From contig JAUIRK010000176.1 of assembly GCA_030549495.1 (NCBI GenBank), positions 166,998 through 230,997 on the forward strand: a stretch of DNA of 64,000 nucleotides. The letters are read 5' to 3'. Made by a program: the position numbers and the translations under genes. How positions within the stretch are numbered: position 1 is the stretch's first letter; every line of letters begins with the position of its first letter. Source of the stretch: Nectonema munidae. Its lineage: Eukaryota > Nematomorpha > Nectonematoida > Nectonematidae. Positions 32,459-47,400 of the stretch are shown here, piece by piece. The notes below the pieces were generated by a model that was not told where the DNA came from, searched no databases, and saw nothing but the letters and a program-made list of their open reading frames with translations.

Positions 32459-35400
32459 TATCAAAGAAAACAATCATGTAATTTATTGAAAAAGGTAGTA
32501 TATGCTTGTTTTACATAAATTATACAAAAGTTGAATCCGTAGTATATTCAAATTTTGACCGGTCCTATCAATTTTGATTGATTCATTGGATAAGTTAACC
32601 TTTTTGTGGAAAATAAGTATCACCAATCGACTTAGCGTATTTGAAAATTGCAGTATATGTGTGTTTCAAATAAAAAAGGTAAATGATTCGTATATTCAAA
32701 TTTTGACATGTTCTGTAAATTTTGATTGATTAATTGGATAATTTACAGTTTTTTGGGGGAAATAAGTATCACCAATCGACTTTACGTATTTGAAAATGGC
32801 AGTATATGTGTGTTTCAAATAAAAAAGGTGAATGATTCGTATATTCAAATTTTGACATGTTCTGTAAATTTTGATTGATTAATTGGATAATTTACACTTT
32901 TTTGTGGGAAATAAGTATCACCAATCGACTTAACGTATTTGAAAATGGCAGTATATGTGTGTTTCAAATAAAAAAGGTGAATGATTCGTATATTCAAATT
33001 TTGACATGTTCTGTAAATTTTGATTGATTAATTGGATAATTTACACTTTTATGTGGGAAATAAGTATCACCAATCGACTTAACGTATTTGAAAATTGCAG
33101 TATATATGTGTTTCAAATAAAAAAGGTGAATGATTCGTATATTCAAATTTTGACATGTTCTGTAAATTTTGATTCATTAATTGGATAATTTACACTTTTA
33201 TGTGGGAAATAAGTATCACCAATCGACTTAACGTATTTGAAAATTGCAGTATATATGTGTTTCAAATAAAAAAGGTGAATGATTCGTATATTCAAATTTT
33301 GACATGTTCTGTAAATTTTGATTGATTAATTGGATAATTTACACTTTTTTGTGGGAAATAAGTATCACCAATCGACTTAACGTATTTGAAAATGGCAGTA
33401 TATGTGTGTTTCAAATAAAAAAGGTGAATGATTCGTATATTCAAATTTTGACATGTTCTGTAAATTTTGATTGATTAATTGGATAATTTACACTTTTTTG
33501 TGGGAAATAAGTATCACCAATCGACTTAACGTATTTGAAAATGGCAGTATATGTGTGTTTCAAATAAAAAAGGTGAATGATTCGTATATTCAAATTTTGA
33601 CATGTTCTGTAAATTTTGATTGATTAATTGGATAATTTACACTTTTTTGTGGGAAATAAGTATCACCAATCGACTTAACGTATTTGAAAATGGCAGTATA
33701 TGTGTGTTTCAAATAAAAAAGGTGAATGATTCGTATATTCAAATTTTGACATGTTCTGTAAATTTTGATTGATTAATTGGATAATTTACACTTTTTTGTG
33801 GGAAATAAGTATCACCAATCGACTTAACGTATTTGAAAATGGCAGTATATGTGTGTTTCAAATAAAAAAGGTGAATGATTCGTATATTCAAATTTTGACA
33901 TGTTCTGTAAATTTTGATTCATTAATTGGATAATTTACACTTTTTTGTGGGAAATAAGTATCACCAATCGACTTAACGTATTTGAAAATGGCAGTATATG
34001 TGTGTTTCAAATAAAAAAGGTGAATGATTCGTATATTCAAATTTTGACATGTTCTGTAAATTTTGATTGATTAATTGGATAATTTACACTTTTTTGTGGG
34101 AAATAAGTATCACCAATCGACTTAACGTATTTGAAAATGGCAGTATATGTGTGTTTCAAATAAAAAAGGTGAATGATTCGTATATTCAAATTTTGACATG
34201 TTCTGTAAATTTTGATTGATTAATTGGATAATTTACACTTTTTTGTGGGAAATAAGTATCACCAATCGACTTAACGTATTTGAAAATGGCAGTATATGTG
34301 TGTTTCAAATAAAAAAGGTGAATGATTCGTATATTCAAATTTTGACATGTTCTGTAAATTTTGATTGATTAATTGGATAATTTACACTTTTTTGTGGGAA
34401 ATAAGTATCACCAATCGACTTAACGTATTTGAAAATGGCAGTATATGTGTGTTTCAAATAAAAAAGGTGAATGATTCGTATATTCAAATTTTGACATGTT
34501 CTGTAAATTTTGATTGATTAATTGGATAATTTACACTTTTTTGTGGGAAATAAGTATCACCAATCGACTTAACGTATTTGAAAATGGCAGTATATGTGTG
34601 TTTCAAATAAAAAAGGTGAATGATTCGTATATTCAAATTTTGACATGTTCTGTAAATTTTGATTGATTAATTGGATAATTTACACTTTTTTGTGGGAAAT
34701 AAGTATCACCAATCGACTTAACGTATTTGAAAATGGCAGTATATGTGTGTTTCAAATAAAAAAGGTGAATGATTCGTATATTCAAATTTTGACATGTTCT
34801 GTAAATTTTGATTGATTAATTGGATAATTTACACTTTTTTGTGGGAAATAAGTATCACCAATCGACTTAACGTATTTGAAAATGGCAGTATATGTGTGTT
34901 TCAAATAAAAAAGGTGAATGATTCGTATATTCAAATTTTGACATGTTCTGTAAATTTTGATTGATTAATTGGATAATTTACACTTTTTTGTGGGAAATAA
35001 GTATCACCAATCGACTTAACGTATTTGAAAATGGCAGTATATGTGTGTTTCAAATAAAAAAGGTGAATGATTCGTATATTCAAATTTTGACATGTTCTGT
35101 AAATTTTGATTGATTAATTGGATAATTTACACTTTTTTGTGGGAAATAAGTATCACCAATCGACTTAACGTATTTGAAAATGGCAGTATATGTGTGTTTC
35201 AAATAAAAAAGGTGAATGATTCGTATATTCAAATTTTGACATGTTCTGTAAATTTTGATTGATTAATTGGATAATTTACACTTTTTTGTGGGAAATAAGT
35301 ATCACCAATCGACTTAACGTATTTGAAAATGGCAGTATATGTGTGTTTCAAATAAAAAAGGTGAATGATTCGTATATTCAAATTTTGACATGTTCTGTAA

Positions 35401-38400
35401 ATTTTGATTGATTAATTGGATAATTTACACTTTTTTGTGGGAAATAAGTATCACCAATCGACTTAACGTATTTGAAAATGGCAGTATATGTGTGTTTCAA
35501 ATAAAAAAGGTGAATGATTCGTATATTCAAATTTTGACATGTTCTGTAAATTTTGATTGATTAATTGGATAATTTACACTTTTTTGTGGGAAATAAGTAT
35601 CACCAATCGACTTAACGTATTTGAAAATGGCAGTATATGTGTGTTTCAAATAAAAAAGGTGAATGATTCGTATATTCAAATTTTGACATGTTCTGTAAAT
35701 TTTGATTGATTAATTGGATAATTTACACTTTTTTGTGGGAAATAAGTATCACCAATCGACTTAACGTATTTGAAAATGGCAGTATATGTGTGTTTCAAAT
35801 AAAAAAGGTGAATGATTCGTATATTCAAATTTTGACATGTTCTGTAAATTTTGATTGATTAATTGGATAATTTACACTTTTTTGTGGGAAATAAGTATCA
35901 CCAATCGACTTAACGTATTTGAAAATGGCAGTATATGTGTGTTTCAAATAAAAAAGGTGAATGATTCGTATATTCAAATTTTGACATGTTCTGTAAATTT
36001 TGATTGATTAATTGGATAATTTACACTTTTTTGTGGGAAATAAGTATCACCAATCGACTTAACGTATTTGAAAATGGCAGTATATGTGTGTTTCAAATAA
36101 AAAAGGTGAATGATTCGTATATTCAAATTTTGACATGTTCTGTAAATTTTGATTGATTAATTGGATAATTTACACTTTTTTGTGGGAAATAAGTATCACC
36201 AATCGACTTAACGTATTTGAAAATGGCAGTATATGTGTGTTTCAAATAAAAAAGGTGAATGATTCGTATATTCAAATTTTGACATGTTCTGTAAATTTTG
36301 ATTGATTAATTGGATAATTTACACTTTTTTGTGGGAAATAAGTATCACCAATCGACTTAACGTATTTGAAAATGGCAGTATATGTGTGTTTCAAATAAAA
36401 AAGGTGAATGATTCGTATATTCAAATTTTGACATGTTCTGTAAATTTTGATTGATTAATTGGATAATTTACACTTTTTTGTGGGAAATAAGTATCACCAA
36501 TCGACTTAACGTATTTGAAAATGGCAGTATATGTGTGTTTCAAATAAAAAAGGTGAATGATTCGTATATTCAAATTTTGACATGTTCTGTAAATTTTGAT
36601 TGATTAATTGGATAATTTACACTTTTTTGTGGGAAATAAGTATCACCAATCGACTTAACGTATTTGAAAATGGCAGTATATGTGTGTTTCAAATAAAAAA
36701 GGTGAATGATTCGTATATTCAAATTTTGACATGTTCTGTAAATTTTGATTGATTAATTGGATAATTTACACTTTTTTGTGGGAAATAAGTATCACCAATC
36801 GACTTAACGTATTTGAAAATGGCAGTATATGTGTGTTTCAAATAAAAAAGGTGAATGATTCGTATATTCAAATTTTGACATGTTCTGTAAATTTTGATTG
36901 ATTAATTGGATAATTTACACTTTTTTGTGGGAAATAAGTATCACCAATCGACTTAACGTATTTGAAAATGGCAGTATATGTGTGTTTCAAATAAAAAAGG
37001 TGAATGATTCGTATATTCAAATTTTGACATGTTCTGTAAATTTTGATTGATTAATTGGATAATTTACACTTTTTTGTGGGAAATAAGTATCACCAATCGA
37101 CTTAACGTATTTGAAAATGGCAGTATATGTGTGTTTCAAATAAAAAAGGTGAATGATTCGTATATTCAAATTTTGACATGTTCTGTAAATTTTGATTGAT
37201 TAATTGGATAATTTACACTTTTTTGTGGGAAATAAGTATCACCAATCGACTTAACGTATTTGAAAATGGCAGTATATGTGTGTTTCAAATAAAAAAGGTG
37301 AATGATTCGTATATTCAAATTTTGACATGTTCTGTAAATTTTGATTGATTAATTGGATAATTTACACTTTTTTGTGGGAAATAAGTATCACCAATCGACT
37401 TAACGTATTTGAAAATGGCAGTATATGTGTGTTTCAAATAAAAAAGGTGAATGATTCGTATATTCAAATTTTGACATGTTCTGTAAATTTTGATTGATTA
37501 ATTGGATAATTTACACTTTTTTGTGGGAAATAAGTATCACCAATCGACTTAACGTATTTGAAAATGGCAGTATATGTGTGTTTCAAATAAAAAAGGTGAA
37601 TGATTCGTATATTCAAATTTTGACATGTTCTGTAAATTTTGATTGATTAATTGGATAATTTACACTTTTTTGTGGGAAATAAGTATCACCAATCGACTTA
37701 ACGTATTTGAAAATGGCAGTATATGTGTGTTTCAAATAAAAAAGGTGAATGATTCGTATATTCAAATTTTGACATGTTCTGTAAATTTTGATTGATTAAT
37801 TGGATAATTTACACTTTTTTGTGGGAAATAAGTATCACCAATCGACTTAACGTATTTGAAAATGGCAGTATATGTGTGTTTCAAATAAAAAAGGTGAATG
37901 ATTCGTATATTCAAATTTTGACATGTTCTGTAAATTTTGATTGATTAATTGGATAATTTACACTTTTTTGTGGGAAATAAGTATCACCAATCGACTTAAC
38001 GTATTTGAAAATGGCAGTATATGTGTGTTTCAAATAAAAAAGGTGAATGATTCGTATATTCAAATTTTGACATGTTCTGTAAATTTTGATTGATTAATTG
38101 GATAATTTACACTTTTTTGTGGGAAATAAGTATCACCAATCGACTTAACGTATTTGAAAATGGCAGTATATGTGTGTTTCAAATAAAAAAGGTGAATGAT
38201 TCGTATATTCAAATTTTGACATGTTCTGTAAATTTTGATTGATTAATTGGATAATTTACACTTTTTTGTGGGAAATAAGTATCACCAATCGACTTAACGT
38301 ATTTGAAAATGGCAGTATATGTGTGTTTCAAATAAAAAAGGTGAATGATTCGTATATTCAAATTTTGACATGTTCTGTAAATTTTGATTGATTAATTGGA

Positions 38401-41400
38401 TAATTTACACTTTTTTGTGGGAAATAAGTATCACCAATCGACTTAACGTATTTGAAAATGGCAGTATATGTGTGTTTCAAATAAAAAAGGTGAATGATTC
38501 GTATATTCAAATTTTGACATGTTCTGTAAATTTTGATTGATTAATTGGATAATTTACACTTTTTTGTGGGAAATAAGTATCACCAATCGACTTAACGTAT
38601 TTGAAAATGGCAGTATATGTGTGTTTCAAATAAAAAAGGTGAATGATTCGTATATTCAAATTTTGACATGTTCTGTAAATTTTGATTGATTAATTGGATA
38701 ATTTACACTTTTTTGTGGGAAATAAGTATCACCAATCGACTTAACGTATTTGAAAATGGCAGTATATGTGTGTTTCAAATAAAAAAGGTGAATGATTCGT
38801 ATATTCAAATTTTGACATGTTCTGTAAATTTTGATTGATTAATTGGATAATTTACACTTTTTTGTGGGAAATAAGTATCACCAATCGACTTAACGTATTT
38901 GAAAATGGCAGTATATGTGTGTTTCAAATAAAAAAGGTGAATGATTCGTATATTCAAATTTTGACATGTTCTGTAAATTTTGATTGATTAATTGGATAAT
39001 TTACACTTTTTTGTGGGAAATAAGTATCACCAATCGACTTAACGTATTTGAAAATGGCAGTATATGTGTGTTTCAAATAAAAAAGGTGAATGATTCGTAT
39101 ATTCAAATTTTGACATGTTCTGTAAATTTTGATTGATTAATTGGATAATTTACACTTTTTTGTGGGAAATAAGTATCACCAATCGACTTAACGTATTTGA
39201 AAATGGCAGTATATGTGTGTTTCAAATAAAAAAGGTGAATGATTCGTATATTCAAATTTTGACATGTTCTGTAAATTTTGATTGATTAATTGGATAATTT
39301 ACACTTTTTTGTGGGAAATAAGTATCACCAATCGACTTAACGTATTTGAAAATGGCAGTATATGTGTGTTTCAAATAAAAAAGGTGAATGATTCGTATAT
39401 TCAAATTTTGACATGTTCTGTAAATTTTGATTGATTAATTGGATAATTTACACTTTTTTGTGGGAAATAAGTATCACCAATCGACTTAACGTATTTGAAA
39501 ATGGCAGTATATGTGTGTTTCAAATAAAAAAGGTGAATGATTCGTATATTCAAATTTTGACATGTTCTGTAAATTTTGATTGATTAATTGGATAATTTAC
39601 ACTTTTTTGTGGGAAATAAGTATCACCAATCGACTTAACGTATTTGAAAATGGCAGTATATGTGTGTTTCAAATAAAAAAGGTGAATGATTCGTATATTC
39701 AAATTTTGACATGTTCTGTAAATTTTGATTGATTAATTGGATAATTTACACTTTTTTGTGGGAAATAAGTATCACCAATCGACTTAACGTATTTGAAAAT
39801 GGCAGTATATGTGTGTTTCAAATAAAAAAGGTGAATGATTCGTATATTCAAATTTTGACATGTTCTGTAAATTTTGATTGATTAATTGGATAATTTACAC
39901 TTTTTTGTGGGAAATAAGTATCACCAATCGACTTAACGTATTTGAAAATGGCAGTATATGTGTGTTTCAAATAAAAAAGGTGAATGATTCGTATATTCAA
40001 ATTTTGACATGTTCTGTAAATTTTGATTGATTAATTGGATAATTTACACTTTTTTGTGGGAAATAAGTATCACCAATCGACTTAACGTATTTGAAAATGG
40101 CAGTATATGTGTGTTTCAAATAAAAAAGGTGAATGATTCGTATATTCAAATTTTGACATGTTCTGTAAATTTTGATTCATTAATTGGATAATTTACACTT
40201 TTTTGTGGGAAATAAGTATCACCAATCGACTTAACGTATTTGAAAATTGCAGTATATATGTGTTTCAAATAAAAAAGGTGAATGATTCGTATATTCAAAT
40301 TTTGACATGTTCTGTAAATTTTGATTGATTAATTGGATAATTTACACTTTTTTGTGGGAAATAAGTATCACCAATCGACTTAACGTATTTGAAAATGGCA
40401 GTATATGTGTGTTTCAAATAAAAAAGGTGAATGATTCGTATATTCAAATTTTGACATGTTCTGTAAATTTTGATTGATTAATTGGATAATTTACACTTTT
40501 TTGTGGGAAATAAGTATCACCAATCGACTTAACGTATTTGAAAATGGCAGTATATGTGTGTTTCAAATAAAAAAGGTGAATGATTCGTATATTCAAATTT
40601 TGACATGTTCTGTAAATTTTGATTGATTAATTGGATAATTTACACTTTTTTGTGGGAAATAAGTATCACCAATCGACTTAACGTATTTGAAAATGGCAGT
40701 ATATGTGTGTTTCAAATAAAAAAGGTGAATGATTCGTATATTCAAATTTTGACATGTTCTGTAAATTTTGATTGATTAATTGGATAATTTACACTTTTTT
40801 GTGGGAAATAAGTATCACCAATCGACTTAACGTATTTGAAAATGGCAGTATATGTGTGTTTCAAATAAAAAAGGTGAATGATTCGTATATTCAAATTTTG
40901 ACATGTTCTGTAAATTTTGATTGATTAATTGGATAATTTACACTTTTTTGTGGGAAATAAGTATCACCAATCGACTTAACGTATTTGAAAATGGCAGTAT
41001 ATGTGTGTTTCAAATAAAAAAGGTGAATGATTCGTATATTCAAATTTTGACATGTTCTGTAAATTTTGATTGATTAATTGGATAATTTACACTTTTTTGT
41101 GGGAAATAAGTATCACCAATCGACTTAACGTATTTGAAAATGGCAGTATATGTGTGTTTCAAATAAAAAAGGTGAATGATTCGTATATTCAAATTTTGAC
41201 ATGTTCTGTAAATTTTGATTGATTAATTGGATAATTTACACTTTTTTGTGGGAAATAAGTATCACCAATCGACTTAACGTATTTGAAAATGGCAGTATAT
41301 GTGTGTTTCAAATAAAAAAGGTGAATGATTCGTATATTCAAATTTTGACATGTTCTGTAAATTTTGATTGATTAATTGGATAATTTACACTTTTTTGTGG

Positions 41401-44400
41401 GAAATAAGTATCACCAATCGACTTAACGTATTTGAAAATGGCAGTATATGTGTGTTTCAAATAAAAAAGGTGAATGATTCGTATATTCAAATTTTGACAT
41501 GTTCTGTAAATTTTGATTGATTAATTGGATAATTTACACTTTTTTGTGGGAAATAAGTATCACCAATCGACTTAACGTATTTGAAAATGGCAGTATATGT
41601 GTGTTTCAAATAAAAAAGGTGAATGATTCGTATATTCAAATTTTGACATGTTCTGTAAATTTTGATTGATTAATTGGATAATTTACACTTTTTTGTGGGA
41701 AATAAGTATCACCAATCGACTTAACGTATTTGAAAATGGCAGTATATGTGTGTTTCAAATAAAAAAGGTGAATGATTCGTATATTCAAATTTTGACATGT
41801 TCTGTAAATTTTGATTCATTAATTGGATAATTTACACTTTTTTGTGGGAAATAAGTATCACCAATCGACTTAACGTATTTGAAAATTGCAGTATATATGT
41901 GTTTCAAATAAAAAAGGTGAATGATTCGTATATTCAAATTTTGACATGTTCTGTAAATTTTGATTGATTAATTGGATAATTTACACTTTTTTGTGGGAAA
42001 TAAGTATCACCAATCGACTTAACGTATTTGAAAATGGCAGTATATGTGTGTTTCAAATAAAAAAGGTGAATGATTCGTATATTCAAATTTTGACATGTTC
42101 TGTAAATTTTGATTGATTAATTGGATAATTTACACTTTTTTGTGGGAAATAAGTATCACCAATCGACTTAACGTATTTGAAAATGGCAGTATATGTGTGT
42201 TTCAAATAAAAAAGGTGAATGATTCGTATATTCAAATTTTGACATGTTCTGTAAATTTTGATTGATTAATTGGATAATTTACACTTTTTTGTGGGAAATA
42301 AGTATCACCAATCGACTTAACGTATTTGAAAATGGCAGTATATGTGTGTTTCAAATAAAAAAGGTGAATGATTCGTATATTCAAATTTTGACATGTTCTG
42401 TAAATTTTGATTGATTAATTGGATAATTTACACTTTTTTGTGGGAAATAAGTATCACCAATCGACTTAACGTATTTGAAAATGGCAGTATATGTGTGTTT
42501 CAAATAAAAAAGGTGAATGATTCGTATATTCAAATTTTGACATGTTCTGTAAATTTTGATTGATTAATTGGATAATTTACACTTTTTTGTGGGAAATAAG
42601 TATCACCAATCGACTTAACGTATTTGAAAATGGCAGTATATGTGTGTTTCAAATAAAAAAGGTGAATGATTCGTATATTCAAATTTTGACATGTTCTGTA
42701 AATTTTGATTGATTAATTGGATAATTTACACTTTTTTGTGGGAAATAAGTATCACCAATCGACTTAACGTATTTGAAAATGGCAGTATATGTGTGTTTCA
42801 AATAAAAAAGGTGAATGATTCGTATATTCAAATTTTGACATGTTCTGTAAATTTTGATTGATTAATTGGATAATTTACACTTTTTTGTGGGAAATAAGTA
42901 TCACCAATCGACTTAACGTATTTGAAAATGGCAGTATATGTGTGTTTCAAATAAAAAAGGTGAATGATTCGTATATTCAAATTTTGACATGTTCTGTAAA
43001 TTTTGATTGATTAATTGGATAATTTACACTTTTTTGTGGGAAATAAGTATCACCAATCGACTTAACGTATTTGAAAATGGCAGTATATGTGTGTTTCAAA
43101 TAAAAAAGGTGAATGATTCGTATATTCAAATTTTGACATGTTCTGTAAATTTTGATTGATTAATTGGATAATTTACACTTTTTTGTGGGAAATAAGTATC
43201 ACCAATCGACTTAACGTATTTGAAAATGGCAGTATATGTGTGTTTCAAATAAAAAAGGTGAATGATTCGTATATTCAAATTTTGACATGTTCTGTAAATT
43301 TTGATTGATTAATTGGATAATTTACACTTTTTTGTGGGAAATAAGTATCACCAATCGACTTAACGTATTTGAAAATGGCAGTATATGTGTGTTTCAAATA
43401 AAAAAGGTGAATGATTCGTATATTCAAATTTTGACATGTTCTGTAAATTTTGATTGATTAATTGGATAATTTACACTTTTTTGTGGGAAATAAGTATCAC
43501 CAATCGACTTAACGTATTTGAAAATGGCAGTATATGTGTGTTTCAAATAAAAAAGGTGAATGATTCGTATATTCAAATTTTGACATGTTCTGTAAATTTT
43601 GATTGATTAATTGGATAATTTACACTTTTTTGTGGGAAATAAGTATCACCAATCGACTTAACGTATTTGAAAATGGCAGTATATGTGTGTTTCAAATAAA
43701 AAAGGTGAATGATTCGTATATTCAAATTTTGACATGTTCTGTAAATTTTGATTCATTAATTGGATAATTTACACTTTTTTGTGGGAAATAAGTATCACCA
43801 ATCGACTTAACGTATTTGAAAATGGCAGTATATATGTGTTTCAAATAAAAAAGGTGAATGATTCGTATATTCAAATTTTGACATGTTCTGTAAATTTTGA
43901 TTCATTAATTGGATAATTTACACTTTTTTGTGGGAAATAAGTATCACCAATCGACTTAACGTATTTGAAAATTGCAGTATATATGTGTTTCAAATAAAAA
44001 AGGTGAATGATTCGTATATTCAAATTTTGACATGTTCTGTAAATTTTGATTGATTAATTGGATAATTTACACTTTTTTGTGGGAAATAAGTATCACCAAT
44101 CGACTTAACGTATTTGAAAATGGCAGTATATGTGTGTTTCAAATAAAAAAGGTGAATGATTCGTATATTCAAATTTTGACATGTTCTGTAAATTTTGATT
44201 GATTAATTGGATAATTTACACTTTTTTGTGGGAAATAAGTATCACCAATCGACTTAACGTATTTGAAAATGGCAGTATATGTGTGTTTCAAATAAAAAAG
44301 GTGAATGATTCGTATATTCAAATTTTGACATGTTCTGTAAATTTTGATTGATTAATTGGATAATTTACACTTTTTTGTGGGAAATAAGTATCACCAATCG

Positions 44401-47400
44401 ACTTAACGTATTTGAAAATGGCAGTATATGTGTGTTTCAAATAAAAAAGGTGAATGATTCGTATATTCAAATTTTGACATGTTCTGTAAATTTTGATTGA
44501 TTAATTGGATAATTTACACTTTTTTGTGGGAAATAAGTATCACCAATCGACTTAACGTATTTGAAAATGGCAGTATATGTGTGTTTCAAATAAAAAAGGT
44601 GAATGATTCGTATATTCAAATTTTGACATGTTCTGTAAATTTTGATTGATTAATTGGATAATTTACACTTTTTTGTGGGAAATAAGTATCACCAATCGAC
44701 TTAACGTATTTGAAAATGGCAGTATATGTGTGTTTCAAATAAAAAAGGTGAATGATTCGTATATTCAAATTTTGACATGTTCTGTAAATTTTGATTGATT
44801 AATTGGATAATTTACACTTTTTTGTGGGAAATAAGTATCACCAATCGACTTAACGTATTTGAAAATGGCAGTATATGTGTGTTTCAAATAAAAAAGGTGA
44901 ATGATTCGTATATTCAAATTTTGACATGTTCTGTAAATTTTGATTGATTAATTGGATAATTTACACTTTTTTGTGGGAAATAAGTATCACCAATCGACTT
45001 AACGTATTTGAAAATGGCAGTATATGTGTGTTTCAAATAAAAAAGGTGAATGATTCGTATATTCAAATTTTGACATGTTCTGTAAATTTTGATTGATTAA
45101 TTGGATAATTTACACTTTTTTGTGGGAAATAAGTATCACCAATCGACTTAACGTATTTGAAAATGGCAGTATATGTGTGTTTCAAATAAAAAAGGTGAAT
45201 GATTCGTATATTCAAATTTTGACATGTTCTGTAAATTTTGATTGATTAATTGGATAATTTACACTTTTTTGTGGGAAATAAGTATCACCAATCGACTTAA
45301 CGTATTTGAAAATGGCAGTATATGTGTGTTTCAAATAAAAAAGGTGAATGATTCGTATATTCAAATTTTGACATGTTCTGTAAATTTTGATTGATTAATT
45401 GGATAATTTACACTTTTTTGTGGGAAATAAGTATCACCAATCGACTTAACGTATTTGAAAATGGCAGTATATGTGTGTTTCAAATAAAAAAGGTGAATGA
45501 TTCGTATATTCAAATTTTGACATGTTCTGTAAATTTTGATTGATTAATTGGATAATTTACACTTTTTTGTGGGAAATAAGTATCACCAATCGACTTAACG
45601 TATTTGAAAATGGCAGTATATGTGTGTTTCAAATAAAAAAGGTGAATGATTCGTATATTCAAATTTTGACATGTTCTGTAAATTTTGATTGATTAATTGG
45701 ATAATTTACACTTTTTTGTGGGAAATAAGTATCACCAATCGACTTAACGTATTTGAAAATGGCAGTATATGTGTGTTTCAAATAAAAAAGGTGAATGATT
45801 CGTATATTCAAATTTTGACATGTTCTGTAAATTTTGATTCATTAATTGGATAATTTACACTTTTTTGTGGGAAATAAGTATCACCAATCGACTTAACGTA
45901 TTTGAAAATGGCAGTATATGTGTGTTTCAAATAAAAAAGGTGAATGATTCGTATATTCAAATTTTGACATGTTCTGTAAATTTTGATTCATTAATTGGAT
46001 AATTTACACTTTTTTGTGGGAAATAAGTATCACCAATCGACTTAACGTATTTGAAAATTGCAGTATATATGTGTTTCAAATAAAAAAGGTGAATGATTCG
46101 TATATTCAAATTTTGACATGTTCTGTAAATTTTGATTGATTAATTGGATAATTTACACTTTTTTGTGGGAAATAAGTATCACCAATCGACTTAACGTATT
46201 TGAAAATGGCAGTATATGTGTGTTTCAAATAAAAAAGGTGAATGATTCGTATATTCAAATTTTGACATGTTCTGTAAATTTTGATTGATTAATTGGATAA
46301 TTTACACTTTTTTGTGGGAAATAAGTATCACCAATCGACTTAACGTATTTGAAAATGGCAGTATATGTGTGTTTCAAATAAAAAAGGTGAATGATTCGTA
46401 TATTCAAATTTTGACATGTTCTGTAAATTTTGATTGATTAATTGGATAATTTACACTTTTTTGTGGGAAATAAGTATCACCAATCGACTTAACGTATTTG
46501 AAAATGGCAGTATATGTGTGTTTCAAATAAAAAAGGTGAATGATTCGTATATTCAAATTTTGACATGTTCTGTAAATTTTGATTGATTAATTGGATAATT
46601 TACACTTTTTTGTGGGAAATAAGTATCACCAATCGACTTAACGTATTTGAAAATGGCAGTATATGTGTGTTTCAAATAAAAAAGGTGAATGATTCGTATA
46701 TTCAAATTTTGACATGTTCTGTAAATTTTGATTGATTAATTGGATAATTTACACTTTTTTGTGGGAAATAAGTATCACCAATCGACTTAACGTATTTGAA
46801 AATGGCAGTATATGTGTGTTTCAAATAAAAAAGGTGAATGATTCGTATATTCAAATTTTGACATGTTCTGTAAATTTTGATTGATTAATTGGATAATTTA
46901 CACTTTTTTGTGGGAAATAAGTATCACCAATCGACTTAACGTATTTGAAAATGGCAGTATATGTGTGTTTCAAATAAAAAAGGTGAATGATTCGTATATT
47001 CAAATTTTGACATGTTCTGTAAATTTTGATTGATTAATTGGATAATTTACACTTTTTTGTGGGAAATAAGTATCACCAATCGACTTAACGTATTTGAAAA
47101 TGGCAGTATATGTGTGTTTCAAATAAAAAAGGTGAATGATTCGTATATTCAAATTTTGACATGTTCTGTAAATTTTGATTCATTAATTGGATAATTTACA
47201 CTTTTTTGTGGGAAATAAGTATCACCAATCGACTTAACGTATTTGAAAATGGCAGTATATGTGTGTTTCAAATAAAAAAGGTGAATGATTCGTATATTCA
47301 AATTTTGACATGTTCTGTAAATTTTGATTCATTAATTGGATAATTTACACTTTTTTGTGGGAAATAAGTATCACCAATCGACTTAACGTATTTGAAAATT

